Position numbers and translations under genes: made by a program. From the NCBI GenBank assembly GCA_963575745.1, contig CAUYUJ010014750.1, positions 227,166 through 291,165 on the forward strand: a stretch of DNA of 64,000 nt. Reading direction: 5' to 3'. Shown here piece after piece: positions 1 through 11,562 of the stretch (positions are counted from its first letter, which is position 1; every line of letters begins with the position of its first letter). Below the pieces are notes generated by a model. It had not been told where the DNA came from, searched no databases, and worked only from the letters and a program-made list of their open reading frames with translations. This stretch comes from Prorocentrum cordatum (lineage: Eukaryota > Sar > Dinophyceae > Prorocentrales > Prorocentraceae).

Positions 1-828
1 CTGAGCCATCCCCACAAATTGGCCGCGAACGGGCCCGTGTCCTACCCCTTGGCGGTCCCCCTTAGGGGTGCTGCAACCAGCGCCCCGCCTGAGATATCCT
101 CAGAATCTGCTCTGAAAACCAAGGATGCTGGCATGAAAACGAGCAAACCGTTTGAGACATCCCCACGAATTGGCCGCGAACGGGCCCGTGAAAACACCAC
201 TGGCAACTCCCCTCAGGGGTGCTGAAACCAACGTTCCGCCTGAGACATCCTCACGATCTGCTTTGGCAACAAAGGATATTGGACACGAAAACGAGCAAAC
301 CGCCTGAGACACCCCCACAAACTGGCCGCGAACGGGCCCGTGAAAACACCCCTGGCGGCTCCCCTTAGAGGTAGTGAAACAAGCGCCCCGCCTGAGACAT
401 CCTCACAATTTGCTTTGAAAGCCAAGGATGTTGGGCATGAAAACGGGCAAACCGCTTGAGACATCCCACAAACTGGCAGCGAACGGGCCCGGGAAAACAC
501 CCCTGGCGGCCCCCCTTAGGGGTGCTGAAACCAGCACCCCGCCTGAGACATCCTCAACATCAGCGCTGAAAGCAAAGGATGTTGGGCATGAGAACAAGCA
601 AACCGCCTAAGACATCCCCACGAACTGGCCGCGAACGGGCCCATGAAAACACCACTGGCGGCTCCCTCTAGGGGTGCTGAAACCAGCGCCCCGCCTGAGA
701 CATCCTCACCATTTGCTTTGAAAACAAATGACGTTGGGCATGAAAACGAGCAAACCGCCTGAGACATCCCCCACAAACTGGCCGCGAACGGGCCCGTGAA
801 AACACCCTTGGCGGCTCCCTTTGCGAGT
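1..828 (+). repeat. ~151-bp satellite, direct array (left arm of foldback)
   Basis: The motif GGCCGCGAACGGGCCCGTG recurs near 21, 172, 322, 475, 626 and 780, giving a period of about 151 bp and at least five monomers. Each monomer also carries a GAGACATCC pair, a CCCCTTAGGGGTGCTGAAACC block and an AAGGATGTTGGGCATGAAAAC block. The array runs off the left edge of the window, so its true length is unknown. Open frames across it are by-products of the repeat and I do not call genes here. Confidence 0.93.
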
Positions 829-943
829 CTGAGTATGACTAGGTCTGAATACGAGTAAGTCCCAGTCCGTGCGTTGAGTAAGTCACTCTATGAGAAGGCC
901 TGGGTATGTGTAGGTCTGAGTGTGAGTACGTCTGTGTATGATG
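829..943 (+). repeat. inverted repeat, left copy
   Basis: The stretch beginning GCGAGTCTGAGTATGACTAG is the imperfect reverse complement of 1143-1264. Shared blocks include GTCCGTGCGTTG, GTAAGTCA, TATGAG and GAGTACGTCTGTG. It forms the inner boundary between the two oppositely oriented satellite arrays. Confidence 0.88.
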
Positions 944-1142
944 ATATTATTTGGAGTCGGCGGCGTCCGAATCAAAAAAGAACAACATCTTACGATATGT
1001 GGAAAACCATGCCAAGTACACTTCCATGCAAAACCTTGAGTCATGTTCGTGAGGCCCGCGAACACTTCGTATTGTTTCCCCACTATCCTAAGATGGGGTT
1101 ATTGTTAATACCTGGGCGCGGCCAACTCCAGAGAACCTGCTC
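944..1142. other. core between inverted repeats
   Basis: About 200 bp of unique sequence between the two inverted copies. I see no convincing coding sequence, RNA gene or transposase motif in it. It would be the loop if the whole structure folded back. Confidence 0.6.
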
Positions 1143-1264
1143 ATGCACAGACGTACTCATTCTTAGACCTGCACAGACTCAGACCTCATAGTCTGACTTA
1201 CCCAACGCACGGACTGAAACCGACTCATCCTCAGACCTAGTCATACTCAGACTCGCAAGGGGAA
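1143..1264 (-). repeat. inverted repeat, right copy
   Basis: Read on the minus strand it matches 829-943 with scattered substitutions: GCGAGTCTGAGTATGACTAG at its outer end and GAGTACGTCTGTG at its inner end. It joins directly to the inverted satellite array at 1265. Confidence 0.88.
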
Positions 1265-2262
1265 CCGCCAAAGGTGTTTTCACGTGCCCGTTCGCGACCG
1301 GTTTGTGGGGATCTCTCAAGCGGCTTGCTCGATCTCATGCCCAACATCCTTTGCCTTCAGAGCAGATTGTGAAGATGTTTCAGGCGGGGCGCTGGTTTCA
1401 GCACCCCTAAAGGGAGCCGCCGCCCGTTCGCGGCCAGTTTGTGGGGATGTCTCAAGCGGTTTGCTCGTTGTCATGCCCAACATCCTTGGCTTTCGGAGCA
1501 AAGTGTAAGGATGTCTCAGGCGGGGCGCTAGTTTAAGCACTTCTACAAGAAACCGCCACGGGGCCAGACACGGGCCCGTTCGCGGCCAATGTGTGGGGAT
1601 GCCTCAAGCGGTTTGCTCGTTTTCATGCCCAGCGTCCTTGGCTTTCAGAGCATCATGCCCAACATCCTCAGCTTTCAGGGCAAATTCTGAGGATGCCTCA
1701 GGCGGGGCGCTGGCTTCAGCACCTCTAAAAGGAGCCACCCAAGGGCAGGGCGCGGGCCCGTTCGCGCCAGTTTGTGGGGATGTCTCAAGCGGTTTGCTCG
1801 TCGTCATGCCCAACATCCTTGGCTTTCAGAGCAGATTATGAGGATGTCTCAGGCGGGGCGCTGGTTTCAGCATCCCTAAGGGGAGCCGCCAGGGGGTAAG
1901 ACACGGCCCGTTCGCGGCCAGTTTGCGGGGATGTCTCAGGCGGTTTGCTCGTTGTCATGCCCAACATCCTTGGCTTTCAGAGCAGATTCTGAAGATGTCT
2001 CAGGCGGGCCGCTGGTTTCAACACCTCTAAAAGGAGCCGCCAAGGGGCAGGGCGCGGGCCCGTTCGCGGCCAGTTTGTGGGGATGTTTCAGGCGGTTCGC
2101 TCGTCGGCATGCCCAACATCCTTGGTTTTCGGAGCAGATTCTGAGGATGTCTCAGGCGTGGCGCTGGTTTCAGCACCTCTAACAGGATAGCCGCCAAAAG
2201 GGCAGGACACGGGCCCGTTCGCGGCCAGTGTGTGGGGATGTCTCAAGCGGTTTGCTCGTTTT
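1265..2262 (-). repeat. ~151-bp satellite, inverted array (right arm of foldback)
   Basis: The same satellite as 1-828 in the opposite orientation. The block CCCGTTCGCGGCCAGTTTG and its variants recur near 1288, 1426, 1576, 1757, 1909, 2059 and 2215. Seven or so monomers of roughly 138-181 bp are present and the array stops near 2262. Monomers differ by substitutions and small indels, so the array is not recently homogenised. Confidence 0.92.
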
Positions 2263-3325
2263 CGTGCTGCGATGAAAAGAGATGAGGCGTGCTGCTCCAG
2301 TGGGTCGTGTTACGGCGCGTACCTTCTGGGGCGCACGGAGGAAGGAGTCGAGGCGTGCTGGGGCCAGGTGGATGCGCTATTATAGTCAAGCGCTCATGCG
2401 CAGACGCTGCCTATGGCATGACATAAGACATGATATGCAAATATGGGGAGCTCCACGCAGCGAGTAATTGGCACGGACGGCGGGGGTGTCAGCACACATC
2501 GGCCCAGCGAAAGTGCCTTGGATTTTCGTCACATCGCTCGCTCGCGGAAGCTGGCGGAAATAAAACGAGGCGGAAGACGGCGGAAGGCCGTCAGAAAGTT
2601 TGCGGAAGACAGCGGAGGTGAATGACGCCCCATCCGAACCCCCTCCCCCCGTAGAAGCCTATCAATACAATCGTCTGCCGCGGGCCGGGCGGGACCCCGC
2701 CTAACTTAGTTATTCCCCGTGAGCATTATAATTTTAATTCAGCCAGGCTAAGATCCCACCCGTATGAAAATAGGGTATACAAATATCCCGGGTCGTTCAA
2801 ATATCCCGCCATGCTAGGACCGGCTCGAAGCAAGTTTGGGGCCCGAAAATGTAGCATTATTGGCGTGTCAGGGTCGTTACAAAGTCAGATTGAGATAATA
2901 TCTCGGTCATGCTTGGATCGCGCAGCCGTCGCGCGTCCATTCTACGGCCGCCTTGGGCGCGCGGGGATCCATCTTGTTGCCATCGGGCCATCTCGGCGTC
3001 ACTCGTGGCTCCATTGTTTGGTCGTCTCTGGGTCGGCTTGCGACGGTCCACAATCCATGGCGGGATCGCGCTGGAGTGGCGAAGTCCCAGGGTCGGCTGG
3101 ACGTCATCGCCTTTGGCCTCAGGCCCTCCTGGAACAACTTTGCAGCCATAGGGTGACATCTTGGGATCGCGCGCGCGAGCGCTCAGCACGCGGGCGCGAC
3201 AACTCATCTCGCCGCTGGGCGTACGCACATATACTTCTTGTTGCGAGTTTCCAAGGAAACTTTTGTTGGAGCCAAGTATTGTTTGCTGTGCGCAGGGTTA
3301 CCATCATGCACAAAGCACTTCGCGG
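2263..3325. other. non-coding stretch
   Basis: I see no recognisable gene. The segment at 2560-2625 contains a short GCGGAAGACGGC-type duplication. The overlapping open frames between 2810 and 3330 in several frames on both strands look like chance GC-rich frames without protein-like composition. Confidence 0.5.
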
Positions 3326-4173
3326 CTAAATCTGAATCGTGCGCGGCCACCCCACGATCGCTGCCAAGGCTGGCTTTTGGCAGGAACGGCCGGGGTGGTG
3401 GCGCACGGCTTGCTGTGCGCAGGCCCACCAGGCACAATGATGGGCATTGCTATTCGACAGAAGCGGGGGCCGACATGTTTCCCGATGTATGCTGTCACGT
3501 GCGCGGGCGCACCGGACGCACTCTGCACGTGCCCCGAACGTGGCGCACCTGGCACGGCTGGGAGTGGGCGTCCAACCATCTGTCCAAGGAATCACCCTGC
3601 TTGTCCTGATCATGTGCCTCGAGCGCCCCGTCAGATCTTGCATTAGATGCGCTGCTCCGAGTATCTCGGCCTCTCGGAGGATCCTTCCGTGGTCACCTCG
3701 CTCCTCGTCAAATATATGTGCTGCGTCTCCTTTGTACTTCTGACCATCACGAGTGATTTCCAAACTCATCGCGATGTTTGATGATATGTCCAACAATATT
3801 GATGCCATGCTCGGTCCAGCTTCTGTTTCATCCAGCGGTGTCAAACGCCACCAGAGATGGAGTCTCTGCATACACGTTTTGAACGGGCACGTGTCATCGC
3901 AAGGTTCCCATCCTGGCGGCACGTATTTGGTGAACTCCTGCAAGCTCTGCGGTGTCTTGTACTCAGTCATGTTGTAGATCGCCGAATAATTCAAGATATG
4001 CACGAAAACCACAACTGTTCGGATACCATTAAGCTGCCGGGCTTGGCGGAGAGAGGGGTCTCCCAGGAAACCTCGAGAGCAAAGCCGTTCAGGTTCTGGA
4101 AAGGGTCGGTGATCACCTCAGTGTCGGAGGTGCTGATGTCAATTCTGTCGAAGGCGTCGGCGGAGCGCTGCAC
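3326..4173 (-). pseudogene. possible broken coding stretch, function unknown
   Basis: Two minus-strand frames abut and overlap at 3991-4012. The upstream one (to 4173) reads as ordinary soluble protein, with IDISTSDTEVITDPFQNLNG and ALEVSWETPLSAKPGS. The downstream one continues with YKTPQSLQEFTKYVPPGWE and LHLWWRLTPLDETEAG before becoming Arg/Ala-rich and unconvincing below about 3620. The balanced composition makes me suspect a real exon or decayed gene with one frameshift or a short intron near 4000. I do not recognise the family and see no neighbouring gene that would explain it. It could be chance. Confidence 0.3.
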
Positions 4174-4214
4174 TGGCAGCGCGAGGCCGAGGATCGCGCT
4201 CCTCGGAAATCGGT

Positions 4215-4410
4215 GATGTTTTGACCCGGGTCAATCCAGACCCAGTCCAGAACAACAAACCTTGCAGAATCCTGCAAGATACTGCGCCCAAGCCCGGGTC
4301 AAAGCGAAGGATCCTGCTAAATCCTGCCTGCAGGATCCCGCACCGGTCAATGCGACCCTGGCCCTGCAAAATCCTGGAAGATCGGGCGCTCTGGCTGACC
4401 CCCGTTTGCA
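4215..4410. repeat. degenerate CCGGGTCAA / AATCCTGCA repeat patch
   Basis: CCCGGGTCAA-like and AATCCTGCA-like words recur several times in both orientations (4225, 4263, 4299, 4316, 4327, 4368). The words are partly self-complementary, so short hairpins are possible. No gene is visible. Confidence 0.5.
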
Positions 4411-5394
4411 TTAACTCCCGTCTCTTGAGCCCCGAGGAGATCAGCGCCTGGCGGCGCCGGGAACGCGCAGGGGGCCGCGCGCGTGGTATGGAGCCGTAGC
4501 TCCGCTACCAGACTGGATTATTTAGTGCGCGAGTCCCTGAGCCCTAATATGATTACGTCGGATATGTCATTGTTGCTCTGCTGCTTTGTACATCTCACTA
4601 CCTCTGAATTGAAACTGCACTTGATCTTCGCCAAGGCCCCCGATATGGAACAGAAATTTAACTAGAGGACCTCCTATAAGCCCCACGGTGTCCCAAAGAG
4701 ACTCCGAGAACCTCTCACATCAACGCTTCAGCTCGCCTCGCAAACTGTTTATGAATGGGCTGGTGGGGGGACGCGAGGCGTCAGAAATTACTTTACTTAG
4801 GGCGCACGACCGCACACCGCATACAAATATTACAAGCGAAAGACATGGACACCATGCTGGGAAAAGCGACACGAACAGAGCTTGAAGTGGTGCGCGCAAC
4901 GGGAACCTCACTATTCAGATATCCAAACTTTGCTCTTCGTGCCAAGACGCCTTGCATTTCGCGTCGTCGTCTTCACCCGTCCTCCTCCGCCAGAGCTTGG
5001 GGCCATCCATCCTTCTTCAATAGCGTACGAAGTGCACACAGATGCACGGGGAATTCCGGGGAATACTCGGGGAAGTGCCTAAGGAGCATCGAGCCCCTTC
5101 TGAAACCAAGGAGGACCTTCCGTCCAAAAGTTTTGACTGCTGCGTAGTGTGACTTACAAACATGCACACGTACTCTGCTGGCGTGGGCCCCCCAGCGACA
5201 GGGGCGCCTCCGCCATCCGTCGGATGGTGTGAGAGTCCAGGCTGTTCGACTGGGGTCAGGTCGGGGGCTGAACTTTCGAACGTTTCTAACCACCTCTCTT
5301 CTCCCAACTCTTTTCTCCCACCCCTCCCTCCTCCCGCCATCCCGCCGCGTCCAAACCCCCTATTCTGCCCCATCCCGCGTTCCACCTCCCTTCT
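4411..5394. other. non-coding stretch
   Basis: No convincing gene or repeat. Short frames on both strands have no recognisable motifs. Confidence 0.45.
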
Positions 5395-5482
5395 ACCTTA
5401 TCTCCCCCACGTCCCGTGCCTCCTTCCTCCTTCCTCAACTGTCCCGCCTCCTCCTCCTCCTCCTCCTCCTCCTCCTCCCGCT
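5395..5482. repeat. TCC microsatellite
   Basis: Pyrimidine-rich run ending in about ten uninterrupted TCC units (5448-5480). It creates poly-Pro, poly-Ser and poly-Leu frames on the plus strand and poly-Gly on the minus strand; none is taken as a gene. Confidence 0.9.
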
Positions 5483-6690
5483 ATAGCTCCTCTGCGGTTT
5501 CCCGTGCGAGGCGGGATGCGAAGCAATCGAGCCCGACGTCCCAAACTCTCCGCGCGGGACGAATCAAGCCCCATGCAGGGGCGCAGCGAAACCCGACCTA
5601 ACCATGCGGGCAACTCAGAGGTGGTTGTTCCCTCGCCACAGAAGACATGTGCCCATACTCGCTTTCTGGGCACGTTCCAATCCGTTATAACGGTGGAAGC
5701 CAAACCAGATGTTCAGAAGCGTAGCAGAAAGGCAGCGCGCTGTTGGCAAACGGGGGCAATAGAGGACGAATGCTGATCTCCTTCTCCACCTCCTACCCTA
5801 CTCATTATACCAAGCTTTCTACTCCGTACTCGTTCTCCGTCTCGTGCGATGTTCGACTCTCTACCCTGCTCCCTCCTCCTTCTCCTCTGCCTCCTCCTCC
5901 TTGTCCTCTTCATGTGCTATCTACCCTCTACTCTCTACTCTCTAGCCTCTTCTCTTCACTCGAATATAAGCTCTCAGTTCGTTTCTACATAATACATGCT
6001 ATATATATGTTGGTATCTGCGCTCTGCTCCATGCTCTTCAATCGTACTAGATCATCTCTATGCTCCCCTACTCTGTCCGCGTTCTCTCTCTCGCTCTCCC
6101 TCTCTTTCGCTGTTTCTCTTTGTCATGTTTCTTGTTTCTTTTGTTGTTTCTCTCTCTATCTCTCGCATTGCCTATGATTTCCCTCGCAACGTTCTGATAC
6201 ATGTCAGATTTCATCACCCATAACCAAGCCCCATGTGGGAGCCAAAGAATCCAATCACCTGTCGACAGGGACGGGGCGGTGGCTGAAACGTGGGAACAAG
6301 GGAATCTGGCGGCTAGCCGATTTCAGCCGAGCGCTTTTGCCGCATCTCTATAACTGGAAGTCTCGGGAACCACGGGAACCCTTCAGTCTACAGAGATAGG
6401 CTCTTACTTCGGCCAGATTAGTCCATATCCGACGGAGCCCCTTCAAGGCAATCACTAATTAGGAAACGCCAACACCGCGGCAATGTGTTGAACCCGCCTG
6501 TGGTGGCCGAGAGCTCGGCCTGCCCCCCGAAGAAAACCAAAGAAAGAACACGTGCAATTGAATTTTCCACACCTAAACAACACATGCTGTGAGGGGTTTT
6601 AGTTGCTGGGGAAGAACCAATGAACCAACTTCTAAAACACATGATGCGAAACATATGCCGCCAAAATCCCTTGACGCTCCGCGCCTAGGT
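5483..6690. other. non-coding stretch with pyrimidine-rich tract
   Basis: From 5778 to about 6175 the plus strand is C+T-rich with CTCTCTC and TCCTCC runs. 6176-6690 holds nothing I recognise. Confidence 0.5.
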
Positions 6691-7030
6691 TCTAAAATGA
6701 GAATGAGATGCCGCGCTGTGCCGTGCTGTGCCCGCGTGGCATGCCGCATCTGGGTTCCAACATACAGCATAAGTGCCGTGCCGTGCCGTGCCCGCGTGCC
6801 GTACCGTGCCAACGCGCGGCGCCCTGCCGAAGTTCTAGAATGCGGATCGGGGGAGCGTGCCGTGATGTTTCGTGCCGTTCCCGCGTGTCGCGCTGAGGTT
6901 CTAAACTGCGGAACATGTGCCGTGCCGTGCCGAACCCGCCAAGCGTACTGCGCCGTGTTTGAGTTCTGGGATGACATAAATGTGCCCGTGCCGTGCCGTG
7001 CCCGTGTGCCATGCCGTGCCGCGCTCGGTT
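6690..7030 (+). repeat. ~67-bp minisatellite, five copies
   Basis: Five units each begin GGTTCTAAAAT, GGTTCCAACAT, AGTTCTAGAAT or similar (near 6689, 6754, 6830, 6897 and 6960) and end in GTGCCGTGCCGTGCCCGCGTG-like sequence. Units are 64-80 bp and diverged. Long Arg/His/Cys-rich frames on both strands here are a product of the GTGCC repetition. Confidence 0.85.
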
Positions 7031-9330
7031 CCTTGCGGCACTGGCCACCCACGCCAAGCATGCACCGTTGGATGTTGACTCACCATGTGTGTCCTCATGA
7101 ATCTCTACTGTCCAAGGTTTATCTGCATGGTGCAACGGCAACAAAGGCGAACATGACAACGCTGGGCTCTTGCGGGGCGCCCTCCGATCCCGCTCGAGGG
7201 GGGTGAAGAAGAAAAAGAAGATGAGGAGCCAATTGTGTCGAGCGAAGGGTGCACATGCTTCCATCCAACACAAGCATCATTATGACTCAATTCGATCCTG
7301 AGCCTAGCCATCTTCTGCGCTCATGTCCTCGCCACGACTGGGCCCCATAGCCGGCACTGCAAGCGTCTTCCGGTCAAGCGTCCTTCTAAGCACGCATTCC
7401 ATCCTGACAAACAGACTGACAGACACACTCGGAACATCCGAGGACGGCCCACTCGTGGGCGGCAAAACGGGCATTCAGGCCCATGTCAACCAGCACCACC
7501 TTCTACACATTGTCGCCGTTGTATTGTGTACTGAAGTTTCCCAGGGGCTCCCCCTGCAGGCCTGAAGGTCTATGAAGACTCGTTGAAGGCCCTGGGGACC
7601 CCTCCGCAATTTGGCAGCGCGCGCAAGGGTGTAGTGCTAGGGGGGGCGGACTTCTAGGAATGCCAGAGAGTTTCTGCAAAAGTGGCGTCCTTCATACTTA
7701 TTATCCCTGCCTGCTTCCGAGAAACCTGTTTAGAAGCCTCCCAGCCCTCTAAGAACACTGCCTTCCAAGCAGCCCCACCGCCTTATCAGAAGGCGCACTC
7801 CCTCATGCCAGCGCATTGTGCGCCACGCCACGCAGTATCAACCAGCAAACAAAAACCTCCTGCCCTCCTCTGCCCTCTCCATTCCCAAGGGAAGGCCTCC
7901 ACGTTCAAGAACTGCAGGGTCTCGTTCGCCTTCAGCGACTCCGCCAGCAGTTGGCCTTCGACATCGCGGTGGGAAGACTGGGACGGTACCGAATGCGCTG
8001 CTTGCCGATCCTAGGCCAGACCAGAAGCCAACATATGGGAGGCAACTCTAAATGCAGGGAGGAGGCATGCAAACAATAAGCAGGGGCCCTCTTCCGACAG
8101 AAATGAGGCGCACATCGCTACACGTACCTTCAAGTTTCCCCTTGCATCAATCCTGAGTTGTCGGGATCGGTGCTGCAATTGCGGATCAAGCCATCTGACG
8201 CGACCTGCGGTAACAAACAATATCACCAAGTGCATCGGATTGCTGCAATGCAGCAAACATCGCGATGGGGAAAGACAAGTCCGGGCTGTATGCGACGACC
8301 CAGCGGCCAACCTATCTCCTCTACAAGACGTGACACCTTGAGGGGGGTCGCCGTGAGCGGCTTCTTGGAGATACTGGGGGGGGGCCTTACGAGAATTGTT
8401 TGGGGTGTTGGAAGGGCGATCGGGGGGAGTGGGGTCCGCTGCGGTTGCTTGTGTGAACGTGAAACCGCGCAGTTCCTCTGAATTGCATGACCAGCTCTGT
8501 TCGCCACGCGAAACCTGGAGGATGGTATGCAAAGGGTGGTTGAACTGCACAACCGTGTTCGCCCTCGACATTGAAACTATCAGTTCCAAGGTAAGCTGAA
8601 CCACTTTAAAATAACGTCCCAAGACACTATATAGCCTGAGATGTACACACCACGTCCGCGACTTCTTGGACGTGGTAGTACGGAGCACTCTGCCGGATAC
8701 GCTCTAGCCCTCAAGAACACTGGATGTCTCAATGTTGCTGTTGGAGTTCCTTCCCAGTAGTGACGCTGAAGAACGGGGGGACGTTGTGCAAATATTGGGC
8801 AACGAACGTGGTGGTGCCAGAGCAGTTACGCACACATCACATTTGTCAGTTCTATATTTGCCCTCGATAACAGCATGACCAGTTATCATGATCCCAGCGA
8901 GGTGCCTGTTGTACGATCATACGATGATAATACAAAGGCTTGCGCGGGGCGGTATACTCTGCTGGATACGCGGAGAGCACGTGCACGTCTTAACCATGCT
9001 GGCATAGCGTGCGCGCCCTCCTGGCCTCGGTCAAGAGAGTCCATAGAGCATCCCGGAATCCAACGATGGCCCTGGCCGAGCACGGCGGCGGTGCATGCGT
9101 ACCGTCTGCTGACTGTGGGCGATCGATATGCTGAATTCCTGGAGGCTCCCCATCCCAATTCGCGCATTGTCTCTCCTCCCCACCCACACGCCCCTTCTGA
9201 TATACAACAATTATACAAGGGGCACACAGAGCGGAGGATGAAATGGACAAAGAGGGGACGGCGAGGGGCAGAGGAGAGGGGATGTGAACATACATCACAC
9301 GGAGACGAGAATTGGTCTTGAATATGAACT
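7031..9330. other. non-coding stretch
   Basis: Several medium frames exist on both strands (for example 8011-8688 minus) but none shows a domain, motif or protein-like composition I can defend. I see no structured RNA or clear repeat. Confidence 0.4.
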
Positions 9331-9730
9331 GAATTCGTTTACGCAATGTTTTGGTATTGCGCAGACTTGTGTGTATCTGTGTACGCAATGTGTTTGGACC
9401 TTTTTCATACAAACAATGTTTGTTCTGCGCAATGGTTTTGTTACGCAGTGTTCATGCGCAGCTGTCTGTTTTCATGCGCAACGTGTTTCGAGCAGAGACA
9501 TGTTTACGCAACGTTTCACGCAAGGTTTGTACGCACAGCGTTGGTTACGCAAAGATTTTTTGTTTACGCAATGTTTTGTACGCAATGCCTGTTGTTTTAC
9601 GCAGCGTGTGTTACGCAGTGTTGTTTTATGCAGTGTGTGGCACGTACGCAGGATTTTTTGTTGTGGCGTAATGTTGTTGTTTTGACGCAGTGCTTGTGCA
9701 CGCAAAGCTGTTTATTTTTCCGTTTCCCCC
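9331..9730 (+). repeat. TTTACGCA-type short-repeat field, one orientation
   Basis: The words TACGCAATG, TTACGCAGTG and GCGCAATG recur roughly every 12-25 bp. This is the reverse complement of the TGCGTAAAC words that dominate 10800-11393, 20815-21249 and 27173-27975. Spacing is irregular, so this is a degenerate short-repeat field and not a clean tandem array. Confidence 0.82.
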
Positions 9731-10108
9731 CTCGGACCGACAACAATGCCGATGCCAATCGATGACATCTCGGAGCCAATGCGGAGACATTGAACCGTGG
9801 TGTGTGTGTGTGTTCATCCACCTATGGTCCGATCGAGCATTCATATAATTGGGCACAACACACCAACAGAAAAGGAACTGCAGTACAGTACGAGGCAAAT
9901 GATAGGAATGGGTCCCAGATTCCTAGCACGCCACAGAAGGATGAACGAGCAGAGGAAGGGGTGAAGGAGGAGGAAAAGAGAATACTACGCGTAAAGCTAC
10001 AATGCGCCCGCCCTCAGCGTTGCTGGTGCACCCCAAGTGGCCTCAACAGCCAAAAGTTAAAGAACCAACGTAGAAAGGGAACGTGCACACTGAAGACTTG
10101 AAGCGGCA
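9731..10108. other. non-coding stretch within the repeat field
   Basis: Includes a GTGTGTGTGTG run near 9800-9815. No gene recognised. Confidence 0.5.
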
Positions 10109-10564
10109 CTATCCAGCAGAGAGCGGGCAGAAGGGAGCGGAGAGGAATCCCATTGGTGCCCAGCCTGTGAGGATGTCCTTTCGGGCAACACCGATCAAAC
10201 CGCTGCTGATCATGGAGGTCGCCTGGATGACGTCGAAATGTTGTGGGCCTACCGTCTCGACGAGGTCCGTGACGAAGGTGGGGGGGAGCCAAATCACTCG
10301 CCCCAGCTGGGGCTCTGCCTGCGGCGCCCTTGCCGCGCGCTGAAGCCCATCTGCGGCCGTGAAGTCGCCCAAGCCCGGCGGGGCGGCCACGGCGGCAGTC
10401 GGCGCCGAGTAGTCCACGCCGAGCGCGTCCATCGGCTGGGTGAGGCCTGAGGCTGTCCCATCCGCAGCCATGCTGTGCGGTTGGTAAGCCGCGCAGAGAT
10501 CGTCGCCCGGCAAGGCGACGCCGTCGACGCCGCGGGCAGCGCATATTCGGCAGCGCCCCGCCAT
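10109..10564 (-). CDS. hypothetical protein, ~151 residues
   Basis: A minus-strand frame beginning with ATG at 10562-10564. It starts MAGRCRICAARGVDG and has a Cys-x2-Cys pair followed by another Cys about 20 residues on, weakly suggestive of a metal-binding head. Later it reads protein-like (LGRVIWLPPTFVTDLVETVG and QHFDVIQATSMISSGLIG). The frame is open upstream to 10705 but the ATG at 10564 starts the protein-like part. It sits alone inside the TTTACGCA repeat field. I do not recognise a family. It could be one exon of a longer gene, a retroelement fragment, or a chance frame. Confidence 0.35.
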   Translation of the reverse strand: MAGRCRICAARGVDGVALPGDDLCAAYQPHSMAADGTASGLTQPMDALGVDYSAPTAAVAAPPGLGDFTAADGLQRAARAPQAEPQLGRVIWLPPTFVTDLVETVGPQHFDVIQATSMISSGLIGVARKDILTGWAPMGFLSAPFCPLSAG

Positions 10565-10659
10565 GGATGGGGACAGGAGGCGGAGAAACGAGAATGGAAG
10601 GGATGATTTAAACAAGCGAAACTGTCGCCAATCTACTGGCCTGTGAGCACCCAGCGCTT

Positions 10660-11393
10660 CTTGACGCACTGGTTTAAACGCAAAATCGGACGCAAAGCGT
10701 TGCACGTAATGATTTTACGCAGTGCGTTGTGTACCCAACGTTTTTTGGTTGTACACACTGTTTGTTGTTACTACACCGCGTGCAAACAAACGGAATGAAC
10801 CACTACGTTAAAAACACTTCCTCAAACAGAAAAGAAGAACTGCTGCGTAAACAAAGCTACGCAAATAAGCACTGCGTAAACAAACACTACGTAAACAACA
10901 ACTCGCAAACAAAAAACGTTACGAAGAAAACCAGTTGCGAGATAATGCAAACATGCTTCACAAGAACATGCGACGCACACCACACTCCGCAAGCACATTG
11001 CGTACACACTACGTAGGAAACACTGCGTACACATCATTGCTTTGTATTCAATCAAACAACCACGCGTAGACATACCTCGCGGGGAAACACGCGACGCTTC
11101 TACACTCAGTACGTAAAACAATACTGCTCAAAACCACGACGGGAAAAAACAGCTCGGAAAGAGCAAAACACTTCGAAGAAAACAACACATGCGAACCAAC
11201 ACAAAACAGCATTCACTTCACCACACTCAATAAGAACACTGCGAAACACACTACGTCAAAGCAAACGCGGCGTAAAACAAACACGGCGTAAATAAACACG
11301 GCGTTAAGAAAAACTGCGTAAACAGACCCCGAGGGCAAACACCGCGCAGAAAACGACGCGCAGAAGACAACATGCAGGAAACACTGCGCACAC
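10660..11393. repeat. TACGCA / TGCGTAAAC short-repeat field with orientation switch
   Basis: 10660-10760 still reads TTACGCAGTGCG, the orientation of 9331-9730. From about 10800 the words change to CTGCGTAAACA and CTACGTAAACA, the opposite orientation, and stay that way up to Element 1 at 11394. The same words resume at 20815 and again at 27173, which shows the field was interrupted by later insertions. Confidence 0.82.
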
Positions 11394-11542
11394 ATCGAGC
11401 CGCGCGTGCAGGGCCTCGACCCCGCCTGCTGCCGCCGTCGGTGGGAGCGGCGCGGCGCGAGGCTGCCCCCCGTGGACGGCTGCGACGGGCCCGGGCCCGA
11501 CGCGCCGCCGCATGGGCGGCCTCGCGCCACGCCTGCGCGCAG
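11394..11542 (-). repeat. Element 1 split direct repeat B2
   Basis: 149 bp beginning ATCGAGCCGCGCGTGCAGGG, near-identical to 11853-12001, the same length and orientation. This is the outermost 3' repeat of the element in its coding orientation. Confidence 0.9.
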
Positions 11543-11562
11543 CAGACAGGGTGGAGGGTGGG

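Noticed and set aside
1-2262. CRISPR array, because of regular ~150-bp repeats
   Set aside because: Monomers are contiguous diverged satellite units with no constant short repeat and unique spacer pattern, and the two arms are inverted. The genome also looks eukaryotic.
8011-8688. A 225-residue minus-strand frame
   Set aside because: No motif or domain is recognisable, composition is uneven, and a shorter overlapping frame on the same strand is equally plausible, so I cannot support a gene.
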